Shown: positions 11,686 through 23,955 of the stretch, in pieces | Layout: each line of letters begins with the position of its first letter | How positions within the stretch are numbered: position 1 is the first letter of the stretch | Source of the DNA: Knoxdaviesia capensis | Taxonomy: Eukaryota; Ascomycota; Sordariomycetes; Microascales; Gondwanamycetaceae | DNA: 64,000 nucleotides | Assembly (NCBI GenBank): GCA_001510575.1 | Contig: LNGK01000008.1 | Coordinates: 260,340 to 324,339 of the forward strand | Direction: 5' to 3' | Notes under the pieces: generated by a model | The model's database searches: none | What the model saw: the letters and a program-made list of their open reading frames with translations, nothing else | Told to the model about the DNA's origin: nothing | Program-made: the position numbers and the translations under genes

Positions 11686-14600
11686 TCAATACAAATCATC
11701 GTCATCACTCGCCCGATCCTCCCGGAACACCGCTTTGCCCTTCCCCTTGCGATCGCTCACCCCCGCGCCGTCGAGACGAGTCTCCGCGCCCAGATCCTCG
11801 CTGCTACCGGCCCGCATCTTCCCCTTCGCGGCCCAGCTGGCGCCCCCGCCAGACCGCGGACCGCCTCCCCCGCCAACCCCCTTGCCCTTGGACGACGGGG
11901 GCCGGCTGCTGCCGCGCGGTCCGGATGATCCCGTGCTCGCAATCCGCCGAGCCTCGGGCACCCCACCACCACCACCACCACCACCGCCGCTGCCGGCAGC
12001 AGGCCCGGGGCCCCCGGCAGCGCTTTGCGGGCTCGGGTGCGCATTGGTCCGCCCGCCCTCGAACTGCGCACGCACCCGCTCGTAGTGCGCCAGCTCGCCC
12101 GCACTCACACTCGGCACGAGCTCGCTGTGCGCCGCAAAGAAGTCCGCCGCCGTCACCGCCACCGCGAGATCGCCCGCCGTGGCAAGGTGGTCGAAGAAGT
12201 ACGCCGTGGTCACCACGCGCCGCGGTTTCTGCTCCTCCGTGTGCCGCTGCTTCCGTATCTGGAGCCGCTGGTGCTGCCGGCCGCTCCGACTGCTCGCCGC
12301 CGACTCGCTGTCCGTGGTGGCAGATGCCGTCGAGGCCGCGTCATCGGCCGCGGCCGCGTTGAGCGCCCGCACTTTCGCGTCGACGGCCGCCGCCTGCCGC
12401 GTCACCGCCTTGAGCATGGCGTCGCTGCACAGCGCGTAAAAGTCCGCGCCGGTGTAGGTGAACGGCAGCTGCGCGGCCACCGCCGGCAGCGAGACCGACG
12501 GGTGCAGGGTGAACTTGCGCGTCAGCGCCTCGAGGATCGTCACCTGCTTGGCGTGCGTGTCCGACACGCCCAGGTACAGCAGCTTGTCGAAGCGGCCCGG
12601 CCGCAGCAGCGCCGGGTCGAGCAGGTCTGGCCGGTTGGTCGCGCCGATCACGAACACCCCGCCGGCCGCCGCCGCCGCTCCATCTTCATCAGCGTCGTCA
12701 CGGTTGCTTCCCCCCGAGGACATGCCGTCGAGCTCCGCAAGCAACTGCGACACAATGCGGTCCATCACGCCGCCGCTATCGCCCTGGTTGCCGCGCTTCG
12801 GCGCGACCGAGTCCAGCTCGTCAAAGAACACCACACACGGCCGCGCGTCGCGCGCCCGCTGGAACACCCGCCGCACGTTCGCCTCCGACTCGCCAATGTA
12901 CATGTTGAGCAGCTCCGGGCCCTTGACGCTGAAGAAGTTGAGGCTGTACTCGGTGGCGATGGCCTTCGCCAGCAGGGTCTTGCCGGTACCTGGCGGCCCG
13001 TAGAAGAGCATGCCCGACCGTTTCTTCAGGCCGCGCGCGAAGAGCTCCGGGCGCTCGAGCGGCAGTTGGATGGTCTCGGCCACGGCTTCCTTGACGTTGG
13101 CGAGCCCTCCGACGTCGTCCCACGACACGTTGGGGATCTTGGGCGCACCGATGGCATCCGCGAACGACCGGCGGACCGCGTCCACCGCCGTGTCGATGTC
13201 TTCACGTACCAGACATCGCGTGGCCGGGCCACCGGCGACCAGCAGGTCGCGCACCGACACGCCATCCTGCTTGTGGCTGGTAGCCTGGTTCACCGCAAGA
13301 CGCTCCAGCCGGGCCTGCCGTGCAGTAATCGCCCGGTCAACCACATCGACCAAGTCACCAGCAACGAGAGCGGCAGTGCGCAGAGCCACCGCATTGAGGT
13401 CCACAGCAGCCGCATCCACCGCGACGCCCCGCTCATCGAGCGCCGACTTGAGAATCGCTTCACGCTCCGCCTCATCGGGCGCGTGAACTTCCAGCTCGTG
13501 CGTGAACAGGCCACGGGCCCCGTCGGGGACTTTATCCAGCTCCGCCGTGGTAGCCAGCAGGACCCGGATACCGGACGTCGAGAGCACGTCGCGCAGCGTG
13601 GCGATGATGCGCTCAGCAGTGAGACACTCGATGTGCTTCAGCAGCAGCGCCGAGGAGTCGCCGCCACAGCTCACCGCTCGCTCGGCCCGCGCGCGGAGGA
13701 AGCCCTCAGTCTTCACATCACTGCCACCACCACCACTGCCAGGACCCGAAGCGCCGCCGGAGTCGCCCAGGAGGTCGTAGCAGTCGATGGTGAAGCAGTG
13801 AAGGCCAATATCTCCACAAGCCGCGACGGCCGTCGTTGCCTTTCCGACGCCGCGGTGGGTCGACACCAGAAGCACGGCTACCGGCGGCATATTGAGGTGG
13901 ATTGCACGCTGGGTGGTGGCAGCCGCCATGAGCTCGCGGAGCCGCCGCCGCGTCGGCGAGATATACGGCTTCTCGCACATCGACGCCGCAAACGAGACAG
14001 TGCCGGCGCGGCCCGAGTCTCCGTCGGCCGGCGGCTGGGTGCGCGGGAGTCGGCGCACGCCGAGGTAGTACGGCCAGCTGCTCTTGGTGGTCTCGGGCAG
14101 CCGGCTAGTCTCAAAGCCCGACATATTGAGGGCAGCTGCTGAGCTGTCGAAACACGCAACTTCGCCCCAGACGTCCTCGCTCTCGTCCAGGTGCGGCCGG
14201 TTGTTGTCGTTATCGTCTGACCGCGCGACCACCACCTGCCCGACGCGGAACCAGGCCACCTCAGCGAACGTGCCGGCTCCTGACCCGGTAGCAGCAGCAG
14301 CCGCTTGCCCAGACGCGACTGTGGCGGTGGTGAGAGCCATGACATCTTCAATATCAATCTCCCCACCTGCTGCCGGACCAGAAGTCGACGGCGGGGGAAC
14401 CGGTGTTGAGCCGGCCGCCCCGGGACTAGCAGCCGCAGCCGGTGCCTCATACAGAGACCGCCCCAGACGGGCGTCCACGGGCACCGCAATGATATCACCC
14501 CGCCGCAACAACCGGATCTTCTTCACAAAGTACCGCTTGGCCCCGGCGACGATTGCCGTGGTATACACCGCCTCCGTTGACAGCGGCGAGCGGATCTGGT

Positions 14601-16452
14601 GGAGACTCACCATGCGCGCATCCGGCGGCCGCGCCGCACTGGTGAACTTGGGCAGGGTGCCTTTCCCATGATACGCGCTGCGCTTGAGCGGGGATAGTCG
14701 CACATACGGCGCGCCGTCGAGGTTGGCTAGTAGGATCGGCGATGCGTAGGCCGCGGGGCTGGTGGCAGGCTTGCGCAGCTGCGAGTCGAAGAACGAGAGC
14801 CGCCGGCCAGGGCCGCCGTCATGGCGCGACGACGACGGGATCCGCGTGACGGGGCGGTTCGAGTAGCTTTCGGGAAGACTGAACACCCGCACCGGCCGCC
14901 ACACAATGTCGTCGGCATCTTTCAAACCGTCCGCGCCGCCACCGCCAAACACCGAGCCCCCCGCAAACGCATTCATGCCGAAGGCCCCCAGCCCGCCCAG
15001 GCCGTTCGGCGGCGGCTCCTCCGCAGCCTCCATGCGCACCCAGTCGCCCGAGAAACAGCCAATCTTGGACAGCGACGGAATGTCGACGTAGATCCGCGCC
15101 TCGTCGTCGTCTTCGGCGGCCGGCCGTGGGTGGAGCAGGTCGTCCGGGATGGGGTGCATCAGACTCTCGGCTTTGAAGAGCCGACCGCGCTGGCGATCGG
15201 GGCGCGCGGTGGTGGCGGTGAAGCTAGAGAACACCGACCCGGGCGTGGCAATGCCGTTAGTCTTGCGGCCCCGGCCGCCAAAGAGCGTCGGGGTGCCGGG
15301 CTGCATGGTTGAGACACCGCTGGCGCTGGTGGGCGGCAGCATGGGGGCCTGCAGGGAGATCATGTCGTCCATGGAGTCGTCGGAAATCTCGTCGCTGTCG
15401 TGATCATCGTCGTCGTCGTCGTCGTCGTGGCTGGCAGCAGCCGAGTCGGACTCGTTCTCCGTCGCAGACTCCATGCCGCCGTCGGTTTGCACATCGGTGC
15501 GGTACTTGTCTTCAGCCGCCGAGAAGAACTGGTCGTTTGCCGTGTCCTCGTCGAATTCGGCCAGCGTGGCGCGCGACGACGTCATTTCCGGGCGGGGCAC
15601 CTTGGTTCGATGCACGCGCCCTCTGCGCAGGATGATCTTGGTCTCGGCAGACAAGATTCCCTGGGCAACCGGCTCACACAGGAGAATCTCGCCGGGGTTC
15701 GAGGGCACGTGGGTGATGGGATGCGGCGGAAGCGGCAGAGGGAACAGATCGCCGCTGTGCACCACCGTCATTCCCGAGAGCGCATAGCGCAGGGCCTTTT
15801 CGAGTTTCTGCTGGGGCGTCAGCGCCGCCGCGAGCGCCGCCGTGGTGCCGTTTGCCGCCGAAGACGGGTGTTCGCGGAAGAACGTGCCCTCGCCGTTCTC
15901 CAGACGCTTGGTGATGTCGCTTTCCAGGCGCACAAACACGGTGTCGAGGGCAAGTGGCGCGGTGTCCAGCACCAGCACATCGATGCCCGTGCGGATGTGG
16001 CTGGACAGCTTGGACGGCGCAACCTGCTGCAGGGTCTTCGCGAACGACTGCAGCGCCGACGACGACGGCGAGAACTGGATGGTGGTGGGAGGGAGGTCGG
16101 ACGCGCGCATAACCGGGACAACCGACCACGGCGTATCGGTGGGAGACGGCGACGGAACGGAGGGAGTTACAGCGATGTAGTAGATGGTATCGGGATCGAC
16201 AGACGTAGCTGGAGGGTGTTAGTAGGGAGCCGAAGAGATGAGGTGGGACACGACAGCTGTATGCTATAATGGTGCCCGCGAGAACGTACATCGTGCATCT
16301 GCCGGGAACAGGTCCGCAAACAGATCCTCCGATATCAGGCCAACATTGCCCTTTGCATGGTCGGGAAGCACAAGTCGGGCCGGCGCGGGCGGCTTATCGG
16401 CCTTTCTCCGGCGGCGGCGCAAACGGGCCAAGCTGGCGGGGACGGAGGCCAT
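11686..16452 (-). CDS. PEX6: Peroxisomal AAA+ ATPase peroxin-6
   Basis: Two exons, 16452-16290 and 16208-11686, give 1561 residues; the 81-nt intron has a CTAAC branch. PEX6 pairs with PEX1 in the hexamer that extracts ubiquitinated PEX5 from the peroxisomal membrane. The N-terminus has a basic run and SEDLFADLFP, typical of fungal PEX6. An acidic Asp-run insertion lies near residue 320. The first ATPase ring (about 800-1040) is degenerate: GVGKA replaces a Walker A. The second ring is canonical, with Walker A GPPGTGKT near residue 1128, Walker B VVFFDE near 1181 and an ATNRPDLLDPALLRPGRFD region near 1255. The C-terminal 100 residues are Gly/Ser-rich low complexity. It is longer than the usual 1200-1450 residues because of the insertions. 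It is transcribed divergently from the lipase gene at 17279. Confidence 0.93.
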
Positions 16453-17278
16453 TGTGGAGTTGAGAGGGGAGAAGTATATGGTTGTACAGACGTGGGCAGA
16501 TTGTTACACGGGCATAGATGGAGAGAGAGGCAGAGTTATATAAAGAGAGAGCTGGCGAGTCATTTGTAAGATACCGGCATCAGATTCCGAGCCCGCGACA
16601 AGCCGAGATGAAAGCGGGACAAGACTGCGCCGAGGGAGACTGAGGAAGAGCAGGCCATTCAACGTGCTGAAGTATAACCGAGAGTCAATTGGAACGTATA
16701 GAAGAGAAAACTAGAGCAATATATAGAGACCGAGCTGCATGAAGCTCTACACCGACGCAAAATGTCCACGGGGACAGAGAAATGGGAAGATGAGAAGAGA
16801 GAGAAAGAAACGAAACCCGTGAATGTGATCGAAGAAGCTGCTTGGCGACTTTTTTGCTGGAGAAGTACTTAGGCCTCGGCAAGCTGGAAAAAAAAGTGTG
16901 GCTTGACCTCTCCTCGATTTGACTTGACGCGCTTCTGCAGCCGAGACTTTTGACGCGTGCTGTGGCTGAACCATGTGATGCCGCACGTGATACCGGTGGC
17001 TGCATCGGCGCCGGATTTTACCGTCAAACGGCCAACGTCATGTCTTCTTCACCGGCTCGGTATATTTTTTACTGCGGGCTTTTTGTTCCGTTCCTCGCAT
17101 TCTTTTGCTGATTCCCGGCTGTGTCGGCCTTGTTCGCCCTGTATATCCGCAATGGCGTGCATTACTGGCGTGTGGCTCTGATTTATCGTCCCTCTTCTTC
17201 CTCTTTTCGCGCTGGCTGCGACCGACCACTTATCTCCATATATGCCGCCCTCCCTAGTCCTGTCTCTCTACTCCTAAG
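16453..17278. promoter_or_regulatory. Shared divergent promoter region of PEX6 and the lipase-like gene
   Basis: This 826-base region separates two outward-facing starts. It contains a symmetrical TTATATAA near 16537-16544, about 85 bases upstream of the PEX6 ATG and readable on both strands, and a pyrimidine-rich stretch just before the gene at 17279. No gene is seen in it. Co-regulation is an inference from geometry only. Confidence 0.5.
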
Positions 17279-19000
17279 ATGGCCTCTCCCGCACACCTAT
17301 ACCCCTCGGCCGCGGGGACCACGCGCCTCGCCGGCATCAGCACCCACCCTCTCTTCCCGCCCATCCGCACCTGGACCGCGCAATCCGCATCGCCGGCCCC
17401 GGGGTCCACCGCCCCCACCAACACCCCGGGAGCTGCAGCCATCGTCACCCGGCTGCACGTCCTCACGCTCACCGTGTCGTCCGCCGTGCTCAGCGTGTCG
17501 TACCTGGCCGTGATCGTCGCTGCGGCCCTGGTATCCCGCGTGACGCAGGCGGTCCGGTGGCCCGGCTCCCGGGGGCCCGCGCGCCCGTTTGCCGAGGAAG
17601 AGGCCCGCCGCGAATGCCTCCGGCGCGCAGAGGCCCGTGCGTGGACGGCGCGGCACAGCAGCCCTCCAGACGTCGAGGCAACGGCCGAGTCCGCTGCTGC
17701 CGGGGCCGGGGCGCGCTACTCCCCCTCGGAAGGCGGACCCGACCGGCTGGTGTGCGACATCTCCTACTACGCCCGCCGGGTTGGTCTGGACGCAGAGCGC
17801 ACCGACCTGCACACGGAAGACGGCTTCATCCTGGATCTGTGGCGCATCACCGACGCCTCCGAACCCTCTGCCCCGGCCGATGGGCCCGGGCCCCGCCGCC
17901 GCTTCCCCGTGCTGCTTCTCCACGGCCTGCTGCAAAGCTCCGGCGCCTTCTGCGCCACCGACGACGCCTCGCTCGCCTTCTTCCTGTGCAAGGCCGGCTT
18001 CGACGTGTGGCTCGGCGACTCGCGCTGCGGCTTCCGCCCGCGCCATGCCCGCCTGTCGCCCGACGACCCACGCATGTGGGCCTGGGACATACGCCACATG
18101 GCCGTGTTCGACCTGCCGGCCATGGTCGCCCACGTCGTCGCCTCCACCACCCCCACCACTCCCGCTGCCAACGCGAGCAGTAGCAGTAGTAGCAGTAGTA
18201 GTAGTAGAGCCTCCGGCGGTCGGGTCGGCCTGGTGTGCCACTCCCAAGGCACCGCCCAAGCGCTGCTCGCCGTATCCACCGCCTTCTCCCCCTGCACACC
18301 GCCCACACTCTCCGCCTCCGTCTCGGTGATCTGCGCGCTGGCCCCCGCCGCCTACGCCGGCCCGCTGATCCCGCAGCACCCGTTCCTCGCCCTGCTCACC
18401 GCGCTGCCGCCACCGCTCTTCTCCGCCGTGTTCGGCCCGCGCGCCTTCATCCCCGTGATGCCCGCCAGCCGCGCGCTCACCCCGCCGGCCCTGCACGGCT
18501 GGATGGGCTACGCCGTGTTCGCGTACCTGTTCGGCTGGTCCGACCGCCGCTGGGACCGCGGCCTGCGCGCCCGCATGTTCCAGTTCGCGCCCGTGTACAT
18601 CAGCGCCGCGTCCATGCGCTGGTGGACCGCGTCGTTTGCCCGCCACCGCAGCTTTCTGCACACCGCCGACCAGATTGCCGCCGAGGACGCTTGGCTGGCC
18701 GAGCCGTCGGAGAAGCCCGCGCCGCTGGATCCGTGGTTCGCCCAGCACACCCCGCCGCTGGCCGTCTGGGTCGCTGGCTCGGACGACCTTGTGGACGGCC
18801 GCCGCCTGCTCGACCGACTGGCAGATTCGCGCCGCGAGCCGCATGTGCGCGTGGTGCATGCCGTTGTTCTCGACGACTTCGAGCACCTCGATGTATTGTG
18901 GGCCATCGATGCGCCGAGCCGCGTGTTTGAAGATGTCAAGAGAGTGTTATGGGAGACTTGTGGCGAGAAGGAGTTGTACCGCATTCCCTCGGGACTGTAG
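17279..19000 (+). CDS. Steryl-ester-hydrolase-like alpha/beta hydrolase with N-terminal membrane anchor
   Basis: This single-exon gene gives 573 residues. Residues about 60-85 form a hydrophobic anchor (VSSAVLSVSYLAVIVAAALV). From residue 160 the lipase-associated region follows (DISYYARRVG, TEDGFILDLWRI), then the oxyanion-hole strand PVLLLHGLLQSS, the VWLGDSRCG motif, and the nucleophile elbow CHSQGTAQ with Ser322. The acid is likely Asp502 or Asp503 in AGSDDLVD, and the histidine is His536 in FEHLDVLW. This is the order of the acid lipase/Tgl1-Yeh steryl ester hydrolase group, which release sterols from steryl esters at lipid droplets or membranes. A short poly-Ser tract near residue 300-310 is encoded by an AGC/AGT repeat. 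The substrate is inferred from family; a triacylglycerol lipase is possible. Confidence 0.85.
   Translation: MASPAHLYPSAAGTTRLAGISTHPLFPPIRTWTAQSASPAPGSTAPTNTPGAAAIVTRLHVLTLTVSSAVLSVSYLAVIVAAALVSRVTQAVRWPGSRGPARPFAEEEARRECLRRAEARAWTARHSSPPDVEATAESAAAGAGARYSPSEGGPDRLVCDISYYARRVGLDAERTDLHTEDGFILDLWRITDASEPSAPADGPGPRRRFPVLLLHGLLQSSGAFCATDDASLAFFLCKAGFDVWLGDSRCGFRPRHARLSPDDPRMWAWDIRHMAVFDLPAMVAHVVASTTPTTPAANASSSSSSSSSSRASGGRVGLVCHSQGTAQALLAVSTAFSPCTPPTLSASVSVICALAPAAYAGPLIPQHPFLALLTALPPPLFSAVFGPRAFIPVMPASRALTPPALHGWMGYAVFAYLFGWSDRRWDRGLRARMFQFAPVYISAASMRWWTASFARHRSFLHTADQIAAEDAWLAEPSEKPAPLDPWFAQHTPPLAVWVAGSDDLVDGRRLLDRLADSRREPHVRVVHAVVLDDFEHLDVLWAIDAPSRVFEDVKRVLWETCGEKELYRIPSGL
18175..18210 (+). 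repeat. AGC/AGT trinucleotide repeat encoding poly-Ser
   Basis: An imperfect trinucleotide tract within the hydrolase gene adds about ten serines in a surface loop before the nucleophile strand. It stays in frame. Confidence 0.8.
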
Positions 19001-19694
19001 TTTGGGCCATTTGTGTGTAAATATCCGCGCATTCTTTTATTCTTGTACCTACAAACAAGACTCGGAGATCACAGCACCGAGTCACGCATAGCATCATAGA
19101 GCAGCATTCATATTTTGGCATAGTACACCCGCATTCGCGTGGAATATATTCATTCTTCCATTACATTTTCGAAATCCCGCAATATATGTCACAGGAGTGT
19201 TCATCGCCATGAAAGATGCCCAGAATACAAGAAAAATAGCTTCAAACATGCCAGTCGCCGAAGGAAAACCACCGCTTTCAAAAACAAAAAACAAAAACCG
19301 CAGAACAATGATAAAATATAAACCCGCGGCCGTCAAGAAGAATCGAAGATATAACAAAAACGCAACAAACGCACAAGTCGTTCCCATATGCGCCGCCGAC
19401 CAAAAGAAGACTCCGACGTAGGAGACAGAAGAAGAAGAAGAAGAAGAAGAAGAAGAAGAAGAAGAAGAAGAAGAAGAAGAACCAGAACCAGAAACGAAGC
19501 CGGCCCGGGCCGCGTTTCATGAAAAAGAAACAGCAACGATAACACGAATTAGATATCCAGAGAGGGAACCACCCATATCCCGCCATGTGAAGAAGGCAAA
19601 AAGCGCAAAACGAGAACAAAAAAAAGCAACATCCGTCAACCGTAAAGAAACCACATCACCCGAGATTACCCCCCCTGTGCCGGGCCCGCACAGA
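19001..19694. other. Intergenic between convergent hydrolase and MAPKKK genes
   Basis: This contains 3' flanks of both genes and a long GAA microsatellite. No gene is seen. Confidence 0.6.
19427..19481. repeat. GAA trinucleotide microsatellite (about 18 units)
   Basis: An uninterrupted GAA/AGA run lies in the 3' flank of the MAPKKK gene. On the minus strand this is a long pure pyrimidine (TTC) tract in or near its 3' UTR. Confidence 0.9.
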
Positions 19695-22600
19695 TCAATA
19701 AAACCCATCCCTATCCCCATTCTTGCCCGCACTCACATTACTACTCGCCGATCCGGCGGGCGTCAGCTGCGCCGACCCGCTCATATCACTCGGCGTCGAC
19801 GGATCAACCACCTGGTTGCGGATGACCTGGATCCATTCGTGGCTGAGCAGCTCGATCGCCGTGGCCCGTTGCGTCGGGTCGCGAACAAAGCAGCGCCGGA
19901 GGAAATCGATGCCCTCGGGACTCAGCTGGTCCGCCGTTGGCATCTGCGGCTGGTTCCCCTGCGCAATGTTATACATGATCGCCCATTCGTTGTCGAGGTT
20001 GGCCCACGGCCGCCGGCCCGTTGCCATTTCGAGAATCACGCAGCCCAGCGACCACACGTCTTCGGACCCAGCCCGGTCGGGTCCCGGCGTTTCGCCCTTG
20101 ATGACTTCGGGGGACATGTACATCGGTGTGCCAGTCATCGACTTGTTGCCGGCCGTCGGTGCCGCATCGTTATTGACAAGGGTGCGGCCGCGTTTCGCAA
20201 TCACCTTGGCCGTGCCGAAGTCGACAAACTTGATGATTCCGTTGTGGTCGAGGAGAATGTCTATATGGGAGAGAACATTGTTAGTACTTGACGTGGACAG
20301 CGAACAAAAAAAGGGAGAAAAAAAGGAAGAAAAACTCACTCTCGGGCTTAATGTCACGATGAGCGATTCCACTCTCGTGCAGATACGCCAGACCCTCCAG
20401 CAACTGGAGCGCATACACCATGATGACCTGCTCATCTTCAATGCGGCCATGTTCCAGGAGACTCGCCAATGAGCCACCGGAGCAGAACTCCATGAAGATA
20501 TACACCCGGTCGCGGTGCACCTCGACACCGTAGTACGACACAACGTTGGGGTGATCCAGCACCTCGAGAACCCCCATCTCATCCTTGATCTGCTCGGCAA
20601 TCGTCGGGATCAACTTGGGGTCCTGCAACCGGATTTCCTTGACCGCCATCAGCTGGCCCGAGTACAGGTTCATCGCCGCGTACACGTTACCAAACGTGCC
20701 CGCGCCAACAAAGTGGCCTAGCTGCCAGCGCATCGTACCGTTGGATGCCGACGCCGAGAGATACGCCAACGACCGATCGACCTCGTTGCTGACCTCGAGC
20801 ACACGTCCGGTGGCTGAGCGCTCCGAGTCCTTCTGCAGACGGAAGTCGTCGACATGTTGCAGCGCCTCCATGCGGTGGCCGGAGACATACTCCTGCGCGT
20901 AGTCATCGTCCATGAGTTGAGTCTTGTCAAGCCGTTTCAACTGGCTGGTCAGTGCTTCCAGGCTGCGCTCAGTCTCGGCTTGGGCTGCCAGAGTCGACCT
21001 CGCTCCCATGATGTCGAAATGCGAAATCAGCAGTGACATACACCCGGCAACCTTGGCACGGAGCCGCGTGTACTCTTCATCGTCCAACGCAAGAATGTGA
21101 CGTCCCCGCGTCATGCCCATGGCGAACTCGAGCGCCGTCACGGCCCAGCGGAAGGTCTTTCGGTCCGACCTCACACAGTCATCGCAGATGAAGCTGACCC
21201 AGTCAAGGGCAAGCTTGGTGAGCTTGAGGTTGTTCATCTGCTTGCGGTTACTGTCCATATCCATCAGCGAGCGCTGACCGAATTCCGTCGCAGACACAAA
21301 GCAGGTCTGGATAAGTTCAAGACAATCTTTGCCGGCTGTCTGTGCGCGAATCTTCTCCACACTGTCCATGACCGTATTCGACAGCTTGTAGGCCACTCGC
21401 CGCAGATCCATCAGGCGCGAGTTGACCTTGTGGATGTTGGATCGCTGTTCGACCACCAGGTCCAGGTGCATGTCGATGGCATCGAGGAATTCCCTGCGAG
21501 CACTTTCGAGAAGGACCTGGGAGCCATATGCGCAGATACGCACCTGGCCGCGCTTCAGATCAATGCTCATCGACGCGAAGTTGACAGTCGTCGTTTGTCC
21601 CAGCCATTGCGGTGGGCTCTCGGGCCGGAGAATCAGGATGTACGGGTTGGCATCGACAGCTCCAGAGGACTTCTCCAACGTGACCTTGGTGAGATCTTCC
21701 GAAACCACCCGTAGCAGCTGTTGCATCTCGTCCTCGGATCGATACCGAAGCGTGGACGATGCTATCAAACATAGACCGTCACTCTCCAGGGCCGGGCAGT
21801 GCAGCAGAACGTGGCCAGATGCCGCGAGGCTGTTGAAAAAGTCTTGAAGCTTGTCGGGCGAGAAGGCAATGCTGAGGTCGGAAGCGTTTTCGTAGTTCAC
21901 CGTAAGCCGACGAGAGAAGCGCTGCAACATGCGCTGACGCACGCGCACCGAATCCAAACATGCCTTGTAGCGTTTGCTCATCTCCAGGGTGCTTTCTTTC
22001 TCCTTGACCTGCAGTTCGCGCTCAAATGTCTGGCTAAGACGATTGAGAGCCTTGAACGTCAACGAGCTGAACTGTTCGGCAACCTCGATATCACCGCGTT
22101 GCAGGTGCCGGCCAATCTCATTGGCAAACTCCCACTCTTGGAAGAGCAGCTCGGCCTCCTTGAAGGTATTCTTGTTTCCAGATAGCTTCCAGTTGAGCAT
22201 TTTGAAGTAGTTCTTGAGCGCATCCAGAACCACGACATCAAAGCTCTCATCAATCCATGGGGGTAGATCCCAGCCAGGCTGAGGTTCGGAGAGGTTGATA
22301 TTGCCCTGCTTGATGCCGATGGCGAGCTTCAGGAGGTAGTGAAATTGGCCAATCATCTGGTCAAGCATGAGAGGATTCTGTTGCGCAGCTTCCTTGACGG
22401 TTTTGGCATAGGCGAGTCGGACCCGGATGATTTCCTCGACCAGTCGAGACGGGAAGCTGATTAGAGTTAGGAGATCTTCGATGAACGGCGGGAGGTGGCG
22501 CTTCTCAAACGCCTCGGCGTTATCGATGACAGTAAGCTTCGCCTTGGTGATGACCTTGACCAACGGGTCGAGCATGCCCTTCCGGATCTCCCGGTCCGAG

Positions 22601-23955
22601 TCCTTGCGATTCGAAGCGAAATCCTCGTCATCCTCGGTGATATATAGTGACTTCAGGCCGTCTTCCTTCAATAGGCGGTCGAGGAACGAGGATTCATCGT
22701 TGAGCGGGGCGCCGCTTGGAGATCGCTGATTCGTGGTCTTGAAGTCGAGCTCGGGGTTTCCCACCCAATTCCGGAGAATGGCGAGTTGTGTGTTGATCAT
22801 CTCTATGGTGTTGTACCAAGAGATGATGGCGTCGTAGGATTCTTGAAAGGCGGCGGATTTAGCTTTCTTGTGATGGGCCGAGAGTGTCTTCCACGACGGG
22901 TAGAGCTGTTGAAGACGATCAAGTTTTTCAACGACAGCTTTGACCTGCTCATAGGGCGTCATGCCAACGTCGGCCTCGCCCTTGATTTCGAAATTGATGA
23001 TATCGTCGAGGTCGTGGTCTAATTGTTGGCGGCTGTCCTCGATAATACGCTTTTGGACGGGGGGATAACGACCACAGACTTTGGCACGGAGTCCCATCCA
23101 GACTTCGCTGGCACGAACCTTGTCAACGGGGGTGGCGGTTGACAGATTGATACGGCGTTTTTCTTGCTTGACGACATCTCCAGTAAGGACGGCCGACAGC
23201 ATTCCATGCCATTCGAGGCGCTCGCGGCTGGATGGGTCTTTGATGTCTTCCTCGGTGGGTTGCAAGTCTTCGTTTCCGTAGAACATGATAGTTTCGGCAT
23301 CGGGATTGTCAAAGTGGCCGCCTTCGGATGTTGGCGTCTCTCCCTCGGAGTCAGAATCGGCGTAGTTGTTGCCATTGGGATATCCATCGAAGTATTGATG
23401 GTTGAAGTCTTGCTTCAACTTGTTGAGGTAGGCTCGGTCGCGAAATTGGTTGACCCGACGGGTCTTGGAGGGGGATCGGGAATGGGCGTTGACAAATGAT
23501 ACGCCAGTGGGCCGACGGACAGGAGCATAGGTATTGGAGAGAGTCCGAGAGGGAGCGGACGGGCGTGGTGGCCGGCCGGAGGATGAAGAAGGAGTGCCGG
23601 GGAATTGGGCATCCGCCATCTCGCTGGTGCTGTTCCGTGAGCTCCGGGCCGATCCGTTAAGACTAGCTGTGGAGTGAGAGAAGGAACCTTCGCGGTATGG
23701 GGGAGGGTCGGAATATCGGGGCCCCGATGGAGGAATGAGGTCGGCGGTGATGTCGTCTCGAAGACCGTGGGGGTCAAGGTGGACAAAGTCGGAGTGGTCG
23801 ATGGCAGAGCGATCCATAACGGTCGAGGAGGGTGGTTGGATGCGGATCTTGTCGGGACGGGGGATTTCGTCGTCTGCTGTGAAACGGACAGAGCGTGGAG
23901 ATTCGACGAGCATGGCGTCGCTCTTTTTCTTCTCCCTCGGCCACGAGTCCATCAT
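19695..23955 (-). CDS. MAP kinase kinase kinase of the osmotic-stress (HOG) pathway, Ssk2/SskB type
   Basis: Two exons, 23955-20340 and 20260-19695, give 1393 residues. The 79-nt intron splits the Asn codon of the HRDIKPEN catalytic loop and has a perfect TACTAAC branch. Residues about 1-200 are Ser/Pro-rich and disordered. A large helical regulatory region follows, the part that in Ssk2-type kinases binds the response regulator Ssk1. The kinase domain starts near residue 1073: glycine loop GAGTFGNV, VAIK-type lysine in MAVKEIRL, HRDIKPEN near 1203, DFG (FVDFGTA) near 1222, activation segment GTPMYMSPEV near 1255, and DVWSLGC. All catalytic residues are present. It is the orthologue class of Neurospora OS-4 and Aspergillus SskB and should phosphorylate a Pbs2-type MAPKK. 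Confidence 0.95.

Noticed and set aside
12025..14142. Long plus-strand open frame (705 codons) inside PEX6
   Set aside because: It is exactly opposite the PEX6 coding strand, is Arg/His-rich from GC-biased codons and has no domain; a mirror frame of a real gene.
17297..18886. Long minus-strand open frame (529 codons) inside the hydrolase gene
   Set aside because: Gly/Gln/Arg-rich antisense artefact of the GC-rich hydrolase gene.
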